A DNA stretch of 64,000 bases, taken from NCBI RefSeq assembly GCF_041262165.1, contig NZ_JBGCBY010000004.1, positions 124,001 to 188,000 on the forward strand, in the 5' to 3' direction. The translations under genes and the position numbers were made by a program. The notes under the pieces were generated by a model, which was not told where the DNA came from, searched no databases, and was given only the letters and a program-made list of their open reading frames with translations. Of this stretch, positions 44,518-53,327 are shown one piece after another; position 1 is the first letter of the stretch; every line of letters begins with the position of its first letter. Source of the DNA: Streptacidiphilus sp041262165 (GTDB taxonomy: Bacteria; Actinomycetota; Actinomycetes; Streptomycetales; Streptomycetaceae).

Positions 44518-45546
44518 TCAGCGCAGCTTGGGGTCGAGAGCGTCGCGGACCGCGTCGCCGAGCATGATGAACGCCAGAATGGTGATGCACAGCGCACCGG
44601 CCGGGAACAGCAGCATGTGCGGCGCGTTGCGGAAGGTGTCCGCGGCGCCGGAGATGTCGATGCCCCAGGACACGGTCGGCGGCTTCAGACCGACGCCCAG
44701 GTAGGAGAGGGTCGCTTCCAGCGAGATGTAGGTGCCCAGTGCAATGGTCGCGACGACGATGATCGGCGCCAGGGCGTTGGGCAGGATGTGCCGCAGCATG
44801 AGCCGGCTGTTGCCGGCGCCCAGCGCGCGCGCCGCGGTGACGTAGTCCTGCTGCTTAGCGGTGATCACCGCGCCTCGGGCGATACGCGCGATCTGCGGCC
44901 AGCCGAGCACCACGATGAAACCGACCACCACCCAGATCGACTGGCTCGGGATCACGGACAGGAAGACCAGGCCACCGAGCAGGATCGGGATACCGAAGAA
45001 GATGTCCGCGATCCGGGAGATGACCGCGTCGAACCAGCCGCCGAAGAACCCGGCCAGACCGCCCATCAGGGTTCCCAGCAGCGCGGCGCCGGCCGTGGCG
45101 AAGACGCCTACGGTGATCGAGGCGCGGGCGCCGTAGATCGTCCGGGCGTAGACGTCGCAACCCTGGGTGTCGTAGCCGAACGGGTGGCCCGACGTCGGGC
45201 CCAGCTGGGACTTGGACAGGTCGCAGCTCAGCGGGTCGACCGAGGTGAACAGGCTCGGGAAGATGGCCACCAGCACCAGGAAGACGATCAGCACCCCGGA
45301 GATCAGGAAGACCGGGTTGCGACGCAGCTCGCGCCAGGCGTCCTGCCACAGGCTGCGCGGGACCTCACGGTCCGTCACGGCGACGGACTCGGCCGACTCG
45401 TGCGCCGCGTGGCTGAGGTCTTCCTCGTCGAGCAGCGACTGCGCTCCCATGGCCCCGAGGGTCGGAGTCTCCGCGAAGGCGCTGGAGAGCTCCGTGTTGC
45501 TGTCGTCGGGGACGCCGACGGGCTTGTTCGGCTGGTGGTCAGGCAT
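44518..45546 (-). CDS. peptide ABC importer permease (OppC type)
   Basis: A 342-residue permease with a long cytoplasmic N-terminus of about 90 residues, then six helices. The periplasmic block SCDLSKSQLGPTSGHPFGYDTQGCDVYART and the EAA loop QQDYVTAARALGAGNSRLMLRHILPNALAPIIV are typical of OppC. The loop carries a Cys pair not found in the plus-strand paralogue. It overlaps the OppB-type gene by 8 nt, as the two ATPase genes do. Confidence 0.93.
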   Translation of the reverse strand: MPDHQPNKPVGVPDDSNTELSSAFAETPTLGAMGAQSLLDEEDLSHAAHESAESVAVTDREVPRSLWQDAWRELRRNPVFLISGVLIVFLVLVAIFPSLFTSVDPLSCDLSKSQLGPTSGHPFGYDTQGCDVYARTIYGARASITVGVFATAGAALLGTLMGGLAGFFGGWFDAVISRIADIFFGIPILLGGLVFLSVIPSQSIWVVVGFIVVLGWPQIARIARGAVITAKQQDYVTAARALGAGNSRLMLRHILPNALAPIIVVATIALGTYISLEATLSYLGVGLKPPTVSWGIDISGAADTFRNAPHMLLFPAGALCITILAFIMLGDAVRDALDPKLR

Positions 45547-46462
45547 ACCGGATCCTCGGGTCCAGGACCGCGTAGAGCAGGTCGACGAACAGGTTGGCGA
45601 GCAGGTAGACGACGACCAGAACGGTCACGAAGCCCACCACGGTCGGGGAGTTCTGCCGCACGATGCCCTGGTAGAGCCAGTAGCCGACACCCTGGATGTT
45701 GAAGATGCGCTCGGTGACCAGCGCCCCGCCCATCAGGGCGCCGAGGTCGGTGCCGAGGAAGGTGATCACCGGGATCAGCGAGTTGCGCAGCAGGTGGTGG
45801 GTGATCACCCGGCGCCGGGGCAGGCCCTTCGCGGTCGCTGTGCGCACATAGTCGGCCTTGCTGTTCTCCGCGACGGTGGTGCGGGTCAGCCGAGCGACGT
45901 AGGCCAGCGACACCGACGCCAGCACGAACCCGGGCAGGATCAGGTCGCTGATCGGCGCGCCGTAGCCCACCGTGGCGTTCACGATCCCCCACTTCACGCC
46001 GAACAGGTACTGCAGCACGTAGCCGATGACGAAGACCGGGATGGCGATGACCACCAGGGTCAGCACCATCACCCCGGTGTCCGCGGACTTCCCACGGCGC
46101 AGACCGCTGAGAACCCCGAGGCCGATGCCCGCCACCACCTCGATGGTGAAGGCGACGGCGGCGAGCTTCAGCGTGGTCGGGTAGGCGGACTTCAGCAGCG
46201 CGGTCACCTCCTCTCCGCTGAAGGTCTTGCCGAGGTCCCCGGTGAAGATCCCTTTCATGTACTCGAGGTACTGCCGCCACAGCGGGTCGTTCAGGTGCAG
46301 CGACGCGCGGATCTGCGCCGCGACCGCCGGGTCCGGCGCCTTGTCGCCGAACAGCGCGTTCACGGGGTCTCCGAGCGCGTGCACCATGGCGAAGATAATG
46401 AACGTGGTCCCGATGAAGACCGGGATCATCTGGAGCAGTCGTCTGATGACGTAGCGCCCCAT
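45539..46462 (-). CDS. peptide ABC importer permease (OppB type)
   Basis: A 307-residue permease: MGRYVIRRLLQMIPVFIGTTFIIFAMVHAL start, DPLWRQYLEYMKGIFTGDLGKTFSGEEVT segment and EAA loop ADYVRTATAKGLPRRRVITHHLLRNSLIPVITFLG. GGAGG lies 5 nt before the ATG at 46462. It follows the binding-protein gene by 92 nt. Confidence 0.94.
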   Translation of the reverse strand: MGRYVIRRLLQMIPVFIGTTFIIFAMVHALGDPVNALFGDKAPDPAVAAQIRASLHLNDPLWRQYLEYMKGIFTGDLGKTFSGEEVTALLKSAYPTTLKLAAVAFTIEVVAGIGLGVLSGLRRGKSADTGVMVLTLVVIAIPVFVIGYVLQYLFGVKWGIVNATVGYGAPISDLILPGFVLASVSLAYVARLTRTTVAENSKADYVRTATAKGLPRRRVITHHLLRNSLIPVITFLGTDLGALMGGALVTERIFNIQGVGYWLYQGIVRQNSPTVVGFVTVLVVVYLLANLFVDLLYAVLDPRIRYA

Positions 46463-46554
46463 GGAACCTCCAGGGAGTCGGCGAGGCGGCAGCCGGGAGC
46501 CTACGGGCTCCCGGCTGTCGCCGTGCGTCGTCTAGCAGCCAGCGTGCGGGGCGA

Positions 46555-48198
46555 CTACTTGTTGACGGTGATGTTGGTGTAGACCGGGACGCTGAACGGG
46601 TCCAGGGTCACGTTACTGACCTTCGAGGACCAGCCGGCGGTGCCGTTCTGGTACCACAGCGGGATCGCCGGCAAGTCGGTGGCCAGCAGCTTCTCGGCGG
46701 ACTGGAAGTCCCCGATCGCCTTGGTGGTGTCGCCCTGGGCGTTCGCCTGGTCCACCAGGCCGTCGAACTGCGGGTTGCTGTAGTGCGAGTCGTTCGAGGC
46801 CGCGTTGGTGTAGTACAGCGGCTGCAGGAAGTCCTGGATCAGCGGGTAGTCCATCTGCCAGCCGGTGCGGAAGGCGCTGGTCTCGGTCTTGTTGGTGACC
46901 TGGTTGCGGAAGTCCGCGAAGGTACCGACCGGCTTGCCGACGCAGGCCGTGGTGTTGCCCATGGCGTTGTTGATGCTGTTGCAGACCGCGTCCACCCACT
47001 CCTTGTGCGGACCGTCGGCGTTGTAGCTGATGGTCAGCTGGCCGCCGGGGAGGCCGCCGCCCTGGGTGATCAGCTGCTTGGCCTTGGTGGGGTTGTAGGT
47101 GCAGGCGTCGCCGCAGATGCCGGACTGGTAGCCGCCGGCCGCCCCGAGCACCGGGGAAGTCCAGTCGGAGGCCGGGGTACGGGAGTTGTTGAAGATCTGC
47201 TTGGTGATCGTGGGCCGGTCGATCGCCATGGAGATGCCCTGGCGGACCAGCTTCGCGTTCGCGGTGTTCCAGGCCGCCTGGTACATCGGGAACGAGATCG
47301 TCTGGATGATGCCGGCGGGCTGGTTGATGTAGCGGCCGTTCAGGTCGCTGCTGACGGTCTTCAGCGCGCTGTTGGGCAGGCCGTTGTCGACGTCCAGGTT
47401 GCCCGACTGCAGGTCGGCGTAGGCGGCGTTGGGGTCGGTGTAGACCTTGAGGTTGATCCCGCCGTTCTGCGCCTTGTTGGTGCCCGCGTAGGTCGGGTTG
47501 GGGCGCAGCTGCATCTGCTGGCTCTTGGTCCAGGAGTTGATCACGTAGGGACCGTTGCCGACCGGCTTGGCCAACCACGCGGTCGGGTTGGAGAAGAACG
47601 CCTGGGGAAGCGGGTAGAACGCCGAGTAGCCCAGGGTGTCCGGCCAGGTGGAGAACTTGTGGGTGAGCGCGACGGTGAAGGTGGTCGCGTTGACGACCTT
47701 CAGGCCGGACATCGTCTTCACCTTCGGCGTGCCGGAGGCCGGGTGCACGTCGGTGTAGCCCTGGATGGAGGTGAAGAAGGGGTCCGTGTTGTTCTGCTTG
47801 TTCGGCAGGTAGCTGCCGTAGTTCCAGGCGTCCACGTAGGAGCTGGCGGTCACCGGGGTGCCGTCGCTGAAGGTCCAGCCGGACTTCAGCGTGATGGTGA
47901 AGTTCTGCTGGTCCGTGGTCGTGATGGAGCTGGCCATCGCGTTGAACGGCTGGCCCGTCTTCGGGTCGTAGCCCTTGAGGCCGGTGAAGATCATGTTGAG
48001 CACCGCGCCGCCGTTCACCTCGTTGGTGTCGGTCGGGATGAGCGGGTTCTGCGGGTCACCCCACCATGCGCTGACCACACCGCTGGTGTTCGAGCCCGAG
48101 CTGCCGGAGCTGCTGCTCCCGCTGCTGCTGCAGGCTGTGGCTGCGAGGGCGATGACGATCGCCCCGGCAGCGAACTTGGCTCGCGTGGCTCCACGCAT
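46555..48198 (-). CDS. peptide ABC importer substrate-binding lipoprotein
   Basis: A 547-residue family 5 solute-binding lipoprotein. The signal peptide ends in a lipobox (LAATAC), and a Ser/Gly-rich tether (SSSGSSSSGSSGSNTSG) follows. The core includes FTITLKSGWTFSDGTPVTASSYVDAWNYG, KPVGNGPYVINSW and the YPLIQDFLQPLYYTNAASNDSHYSNPQFDGLVDQA ligand-site region. It is only distantly similar to the plus-strand binding protein, so the two importers probably take different peptides. GAGGAGG lies close to the ATG at 48198. Confidence 0.93.
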   Translation of the reverse strand: MRGATRAKFAAGAIVIALAATACSSSGSSSSGSSGSNTSGVVSAWWGDPQNPLIPTDTNEVNGGAVLNMIFTGLKGYDPKTGQPFNAMASSITTTDQQNFTITLKSGWTFSDGTPVTASSYVDAWNYGSYLPNKQNNTDPFFTSIQGYTDVHPASGTPKVKTMSGLKVVNATTFTVALTHKFSTWPDTLGYSAFYPLPQAFFSNPTAWLAKPVGNGPYVINSWTKSQQMQLRPNPTYAGTNKAQNGGINLKVYTDPNAAYADLQSGNLDVDNGLPNSALKTVSSDLNGRYINQPAGIIQTISFPMYQAAWNTANAKLVRQGISMAIDRPTITKQIFNNSRTPASDWTSPVLGAAGGYQSGICGDACTYNPTKAKQLITQGGGLPGGQLTISYNADGPHKEWVDAVCNSINNAMGNTTACVGKPVGTFADFRNQVTNKTETSAFRTGWQMDYPLIQDFLQPLYYTNAASNDSHYSNPQFDGLVDQANAQGDTTKAIGDFQSAEKLLATDLPAIPLWYQNGTAGWSSKVSNVTLDPFSVPVYTNITVNK

Positions 48199-48554
48199 GG
48201 ACGTGCCTCCTCAGACGTGCAGTGCAGTTCGTTCCGTGCGCCCGGCGCCCACCCCTGGGCGCCCTGCGCTGTGTCGCTCGCGGGCCTGCGCCAAGGGGCG
48301 GCGGACCCGGTGACCCGAGCGGCGTCATTCCTACTATCTGTCACTGTCGGCGATGCCTATGACCAAATCACATTTCGTTTTGATCACACGCCCGTGACCC
48401 ATATCTCGCAACCCGAGCATGACCAGGTTGGTGCAAGAGAGACCCAATCGGACAGGATTCACCGCCTCTGAGCATCCTGTCACCGATATCCGTACCACCC
48501 GGCACTGACACACGGCCGGAGCGACACTACGTTCCGTCACTGCCAGGGGGCATG
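48199..48554 (-). promoter_or_regulatory. promoter region of the minus-strand peptide importer
   Basis: No gene is supported here. The stretch 48330-48480 is less GC-rich than its surroundings and should hold the promoter. A TTGGTC at about 48362-48367 (minus strand) and TAGTAGGAA-like sequences nearer the gene are possible elements, but the spacing is not convincing. Confidence 0.4.
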
Positions 48555-48559
48555 AAAAA

Positions 48560-48599
48560 GCCGCTGTGCGGCACCCTCGAAGGGGCGCCGCACAGCGGC
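48560..48599 (-). terminator. Rho-independent terminator of typA
   Basis: Arms 48560-48572 and 48587-48599 pair perfectly over 13 bp, and on the minus strand the stem is followed by five T residues. Confidence 0.9.
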
Positions 48600-48612
48600 C
48601 TGGAGTCCGGGG

Positions 48613-50478
48613 TCAGCCCTTGGCGCGACCGCGCTGGCGGCCACGGGTCTGGGCGTCCAGGATCACCTTGCGGATGCGCACGGTCTCCGGGGTGACCTCG
48701 ATGCACTCGTCCTCGCGGCAGAACTCGAGCGACTGCTCCAGCGACAGCTTGCGCGGCGGCACCAGGTTCTCGGTGGTGTCGGAGGAGGCGGCTCGCATGT
48801 TGGTGAGCTTCTTCTCCTTGGTGATGTTGACGTCCATGTCGTCGGCGCGGGAGTTCTCGCCGATGATCATGCCCTCGTACACCTCGGTGGTCGGCTCGAC
48901 GAAGATCACGCCGCGCTCCTGGAGACCCATCATCGCGAACGGCGTCACGACGCCCGGGCGGTCGGCGACCAGCGAACCGTTGTTGCGCATCCGCAGCTCG
49001 CCGAACCACGGCTCGTGGCCCTCGAAGATGCTGTGCGCGATGCCGGTGCCGCGGGTGTCCGTGAGGAACTGGGTGCGGAAGCCGATCAGGCCACGTGCCG
49101 GGACGATGAACTCCATCCGGACCCAGCCGGAGCCGTGGTTCGTCATGGTCTCCATACGGCCCTTGCGGACCGCCATGAGCTGCGTGATCGCGCCCAGGTA
49201 CTCCTCGGGCGAGTCGATCGTCATGCGCTCGACCGGCTCGTGCAGCTTGCCGTTGATCTCCTTGGTGACGACCTGCGGCTTGCCGACGGTCAGCTCGAAC
49301 ATCTCCCGGCGCATGGTCTCCACCAGGATGGCGAGCGCCAGCTCACCACGGCCCTGGACCTCCCAGGCGTCCGGACGCTCGGTCGGCAGCACGCGGAGCG
49401 AGACGTTGCCGATCAGCTCCCGGTCCAGGCGGTCCTTCACCATGCGGGCGGTGAGCTTGTGGCCCTTGCCGCCCTTGCCGACGATCGGCGAGGTGTTGGT
49501 GCCGATGGTCATCGAGATGGCCGGCTCGTCCACCGTGATCAGCGGCAGCGCGACCGGGTTCTCCAGGTCGGCCAGGGTCTCGCCGATCATGATGTCCGGG
49601 ATGCCGGCGATCGCGCAGATGTCACCGGGGCCCGCCCACTCGGCCGGCTTGCGGGTGAGCGCCTCGGTCATCAGCAGCTCGGTGATCTTGACCTGCTTGA
49701 TGGTGCCGTCCCGCTGGATCCACGCGACCTGCTGGCCCTTGCGCAGCTCGCCCTCCTCGACCCGGCAGAGCGCGATGCGGCCGAGGAAGTTGTCGGCGTC
49801 CAGGTTGGTGACGTGGGCCTGGAGCGGAGCGCCCTCGGTGTAGGTCGGGGCCGGGACGGCCGACAGGATGGTGGAGAAGAACGGCTCCAGCGAGTCGCTG
49901 TCCTGCGGGACGGTGCCGTTCTCCGGCTTCGTCATCGAGGCCACGCCGTCGCGCGCACAGGCGTAGACGATGGGGAACTCGATCTGCTCCTCGGTCGCGT
50001 CCAGATCCAGGAACAGGTCGTAGGTCTCGTTGATGACCTCGTCGATCCGGGAGTCCGGGCGGTCCGTCTTGTTGATGCACAGGATGACCGGCAGGTTCGC
50101 GGTCAGCGCCTTGCGCAGCACGAAGCGGGTCTGCGGCAGCGGACCCTCGGAGGCGTCGACCAGCAGCACGACCGCATCGACCATGGACAGACCGCGCTCG
50201 ACCTCGCCACCGAAGTCGGCGTGGCCGGGGGTGTCGATGATGTTGATGGTGATCACGTCGCCGCCACCCTTGGGGTGGTACTTGACGGCCGTGTTCTTGG
50301 CGAGAATGGTGATGCCCTTCTCGCGCTCCAGATCGTTCGAGTCCATCATGCGGTCGTCGAGGTGCTGGTGAGCGGCGAAGGCACCCGCCTGCTTCAGCAT
50401 GGCGTCGACCAGGGTGGTCTTGCCGTGGTCGACGTGAGCGACGATGGCGACGTTGCGGATGTCATTTCGCGTGGGCAT
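48613..50478 (-). CDS. typA: translational GTPase TypA/BipA
   Basis: A 621-residue ribosome-associated GTPase. G1 is AHVDHGKTT, followed by the switch I region (DLEREKGITI), G3 DTPGHADFGGE, G4 NKTDRP, an EF-G-like domain II (LDADNFLGRIALCRVEEG), a domain V-like region and the BipA-specific C-terminal domain (TTEVYEGMIIGENSRADDMDVNITKEKKLTNMR). It helps 50S assembly and stress adaptation. It is the counterpart of Rv1165. The ATG at 50478 has a GGGAG rather far upstream. Confidence 0.96.
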   Translation of the reverse strand: MPTRNDIRNVAIVAHVDHGKTTLVDAMLKQAGAFAAHQHLDDRMMDSNDLEREKGITILAKNTAVKYHPKGGGDVITINIIDTPGHADFGGEVERGLSMVDAVVLLVDASEGPLPQTRFVLRKALTANLPVILCINKTDRPDSRIDEVINETYDLFLDLDATEEQIEFPIVYACARDGVASMTKPENGTVPQDSDSLEPFFSTILSAVPAPTYTEGAPLQAHVTNLDADNFLGRIALCRVEEGELRKGQQVAWIQRDGTIKQVKITELLMTEALTRKPAEWAGPGDICAIAGIPDIMIGETLADLENPVALPLITVDEPAISMTIGTNTSPIVGKGGKGHKLTARMVKDRLDRELIGNVSLRVLPTERPDAWEVQGRGELALAILVETMRREMFELTVGKPQVVTKEINGKLHEPVERMTIDSPEEYLGAITQLMAVRKGRMETMTNHGSGWVRMEFIVPARGLIGFRTQFLTDTRGTGIAHSIFEGHEPWFGELRMRNNGSLVADRPGVVTPFAMMGLQERGVIFVEPTTEVYEGMIIGENSRADDMDVNITKEKKLTNMRAASSDTTENLVPPRKLSLEQSLEFCREDECIEVTPETVRIRKVILDAQTRGRQRGRAKG

Positions 50479-50670
50479 ACGGGGGTGAATCTCCCGGGTC
50501 GTGGGGCGTGGTCGGCGTCTTCTGGGAGTGGGCCGCCTCGGTCCGCCGACTCTCCCGAGTCATCCGCGCCACCTGCCGCCGGTCCACCTGCCGGGCACCA
50601 CACGCCACGGCTTACCCCCATGGTACGGGGCGGCGTGCACCAGCGCCGCCCGCGCCGGTGCCGCGGGCGG

Positions 50671-50686
50671 TGCGACCCGGGTCACA
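50671..50686. promoter_or_regulatory. degenerate CRP-like palindrome
   Basis: TGCGA-CCCGGG-TCACA matches TGTGA-N6-TCACA with one mismatch. It lies about 195 nt upstream of typA and just beyond the stop of the LpqW-like gene, so its relevance is uncertain. Confidence 0.25.
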
Positions 50687-50715
50687 TCCGGGCCGTTCCG
50701 GGCCGGACGGGCCGG

Positions 50716-52542
50716 TCAGGCGTGGGTGAAACCGAGGTCCTGGAAGCGCGGGGTGGCGAAGCCGAAGGCTCCCGCGTTGCCGACGTCGTCGCGTACCGCG
50801 ACCAGCTCGGGCTGCTGGAAGAGGGGAAGTGAGGGTGCCTCCTGCCAGATTCGGGTGTCCGCCTCGGAGATGAGCCGGGCCGCGTCCTTGGGGTTGAGCG
50901 CGGTGGACGCGTCGGCCAGCAGTCGGTCCACCTCGTCGGTGCCGGTGTCGGCCAGGTTCTGACCGTTGATCAGCGAACCGTCCGGGCCGACCTGTGGCTT
51001 GGCGAACAGCGGGCGCTCGTCGGCGACGGGGTAGCGGGAGGCCGGCCAGGAGAACAGGGCGAGATCGAAGTCGCCGGTGCTGACGTGGTCGGCGAAGTAG
51101 GAGTCGCCGGGGACCGCGCGGGTGCGGAGAGGCACCCCGACCCGGTCCAGCTGGGCTGTGAGCAGGTCGGCGACCTGGGCGTCCAGGCTGGAGCCCGCGC
51201 GGGTGAGCAGGGTCAGGCCGAGCGGTCGACCGTCCTTGGTCCGAACGGTGGTGGCCGAGCCGGCACCGGGGGCCGGCGAGCCGCTGGCGCCGCCCACGGC
51301 GCTGCCGCTGGCCCGGGCGGCGTCGGCGGCAGCGCCCGCGGCGCCCGCACCGCCGACTCCGGCTGTGCCGGTCGAGGCCGGCAGTGCCTTCCCGAGCCGC
51401 CAGCCGGCGGCGTCCAGGTGCCGGGTGGCGTTGTCGGCGCTCGCGGCCAGGGCGGAACTGTCGTCCTGGTAGCCGTTCTGGTCGGCCATCACCAGGTGGT
51501 TGCCGAGCGGCACCGCGGGCAGTCCGAGCGGCTTGAGCACGGCGTCGGCGATCCGCACCCGGTCGACGGCCTGGGCGACCGCGCGGCGCAGGTCGGGGTC
51601 GGCGAGCGGGCCGCTGCCGCCGTTGAAGGTGAGCTGGAGGTAGCCGGGCGCGGAGGCACGGTGCAGGGTTACCCCGGGGACGGACCCGGCCTGGGACCGG
51701 GCGGCGGAGCCGCCGTCCTCGACCGCCGTACTGAGGTCGGCGATGTCGAGCTGTCCCGCGCGCAGCGCGGCCGTACGGGCTGCGGGGGCGACCGGGGTGA
51801 AGGCGATCGCGTCCAGCTTGGCCGGGGTGCCCCACCAGTGCGGGTTGCGGACCACGGTGACCGTGCCGCCGTTGAGGGTCTTGAGGGTGAACGGACCGGA
51901 GTCGGCGGCCAGCCGGGTCCGCGAGCCGTCGTTGAACGCCCCGGCGTCGCCCATCGCCGCGGCGGGGTAGAGGGGCGAGAAGAGTCGCTTCCAGGACGCG
52001 TAGGGCTTGCTGAAGGTCACCTGGACGTCGAGCGCCGTCGATCCCTGGCGGACGTCGGCGATGCTGTCGTAGCCGTCGGTTCGGGCCGTCCAGTACGCCG
52101 AGTCACGACCGCTGAGCGCCTTCCACTGGGCCGAGAAGTCGGCTGCGGACAGCGGCCTGCCGTCGCTCCAGAGCGCTTTGGGATTGAGGTGGTAGACAAC
52201 GGTCTGCGGCTGCTGCGAGGTCTGCTGGACACCCGTGAGGTAGTCCGCGTCCGGGGTGGCGACGGCATGCTCGTCCAGGGTGAAGAGGGTCGGCAGCACG
52301 GCTTCGGTGACCAGGGTGCTGCCCTCGGTCGCGTCGGTCTGGAACACGTTGAAGGTGGTGGGTGCGGCGTCGACGGCCCAGCGCAGGGTTCCGCCCTGGA
52401 CCAGCCCGGACCGGGCGACGTGGGCCACGTCCGCGGCCGTCGGGGTCGGACCGCCGCCGGAGCAGGCGGCGAGGGTCACCCCGAGGGCGGCGCAGGCGAC
52501 GAGGCCGAACGTCCCGTAGGGGCGGGAGCGGCGGATCGGCAT
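50716..52542 (-). CDS. LpqW-like lipoprotein (family 5 binding-protein fold)
   Basis: A 608-residue lipoprotein: signal peptide with lipobox LAAC, then a family 5 binding-protein fold (VVYHLNPKALWSDGRPLSAADFSAQWKAL, SGPFTLKTLNGGTVTVVRNPHWWG, FNGGSGPLADPDLRRAVAQAVDRVRI). No permease or ATPase gene is adjacent. It lies next to typA, as lpqW (Rv1166) does, and shares with LpqW the VTFSKPYASWKRLF-type block and a long low-complexity insert (Ala/Gly/Ser, about residues 390-435) in the same place. Mycobacterial LpqW steers PIM/LAM synthesis instead of feeding a transporter, so a regulatory or lipid role is likely. The ATG at 52542 has a weak site. Confidence 0.82.
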   Translation of the reverse strand: MPIRRSRPYGTFGLVACAALGVTLAACSGGGPTPTAADVAHVARSGLVQGGTLRWAVDAAPTTFNVFQTDATEGSTLVTEAVLPTLFTLDEHAVATPDADYLTGVQQTSQQPQTVVYHLNPKALWSDGRPLSAADFSAQWKALSGRDSAYWTARTDGYDSIADVRQGSTALDVQVTFSKPYASWKRLFSPLYPAAAMGDAGAFNDGSRTRLAADSGPFTLKTLNGGTVTVVRNPHWWGTPAKLDAIAFTPVAPAARTAALRAGQLDIADLSTAVEDGGSAARSQAGSVPGVTLHRASAPGYLQLTFNGGSGPLADPDLRRAVAQAVDRVRIADAVLKPLGLPAVPLGNHLVMADQNGYQDDSSALAASADNATRHLDAAGWRLGKALPASTGTAGVGGAGAAGAAADAARASGSAVGGASGSPAPGAGSATTVRTKDGRPLGLTLLTRAGSSLDAQVADLLTAQLDRVGVPLRTRAVPGDSYFADHVSTGDFDLALFSWPASRYPVADERPLFAKPQVGPDGSLINGQNLADTGTDEVDRLLADASTALNPKDAARLISEADTRIWQEAPSLPLFQQPELVAVRDDVGNAGAFGFATPRFQDLGFTHA

Positions 52543-52883
52543 CCCGGTCTCGCTGTCGAGGGGACTGCAGGGCACAGGTACCTCCGCGCATGCGCATATA
52601 GGCACATCTCATGGTTTTCACGGCGTAACGCCCCTCCACTGAAGTGCAAACGCCGAACGGGAACCGTCCGACACGGCTACGGGGATACGAAGGGTCACCC
52701 GTTCAGGGCAGCGGTCGCAGTGCGGACAGGGCGCGCACGCACGCGCGCAGATCAGGAAATCCCGCCAATCCTGTTCAAGGTCTTCCCAGAGGCCTGTGAT
52801 CAGGGCCACACTCGCTTCCGCGCAACTGCCTGACGGCATATCAGAATTGTTGATCAGTACCACGTGCGGAGGTGAGCATCGCC
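52543..52883. promoter_or_regulatory. divergent promoter region between the LpqW-like and sdh genes
   Basis: These 341 nt hold the promoters for both sides; I see no certain -10/-35 pair. A minus-strand open frame of 73 codons (52618-52839) contains a Cys cluster but has no ribosome site and atypical codon use, so it is not called as a gene. GGAGGTGA for the next gene is at 52868-52875. Confidence 0.4.
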
Positions 52884-53285
52884 ATGCCCTCGGACACCGC
52901 CCCGGCCACGGCCGAGCCCCAGGCAGAGACGCCGGCCCAGACTCCGGCCGAGACAACGGCCCAGACATCGGCACCGACATCGGCCGAGCCCCGGCCCGGC
53001 CCGCTGGCCGAGGCCAGACGTTGCCTGGACGAGCTCGATCGCGCCCTCCGCGCCACCCAGGCCCGACTGGGCGGCGGCCTCGACGTCCGCCGGGTCCGCA
53101 CCGACCTGGTCCACCTGCGGGAGAGCCTCGCCCTGTTGTCCGCCTCCGCCGAGGAATCCCGAGCCGGTCAGGCCCCCGCCTCGGCCCCTGCCCCGCAGGC
53201 GATGGTCGAGGTTCCCGACACCCCGTACGACCCGGCGATGTGGCGTGACGCGGACGACGAAGGCATCGGCTGCCGTCACAGCTAG
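52884..53285 (+). CDS. small conserved protein upstream of sdh genes
   Basis: A 133-residue soluble protein. The first ~40 residues are Ala/Thr/Pro/Gln-rich repeats; then come two helices (GPLAEARRCLDELDRALRATQARL and VRRVRTDLVHLRESLALLSASAEE) and a conserved-looking C-terminal motif VPDTPYDPAMWRDADDEGIG. No family known to me. It is 42 nt from the sdhC-like gene and reads into it, so a role in assembly or function of this succinate dehydrogenase is plausible; the mycobacterial sdh1 operon also begins with a small gene of unknown role. The ATG at 52884 has GGAGGTGA 8 nt upstream; a GTG at 52872 is possible. Confidence 0.72.
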   Translation: MPSDTAPATAEPQAETPAQTPAETTAQTSAPTSAEPRPGPLAEARRCLDELDRALRATQARLGGGLDVRRVRTDLVHLRESLALLSASAEESRAGQAPASAPAPQAMVEVPDTPYDPAMWRDADDEGIGCRHS

Positions 53286-53327
53286 CCGCCAGCAGTTACC
53301 AGCCATCAGCAGAAGGAAGCAGCGAGC

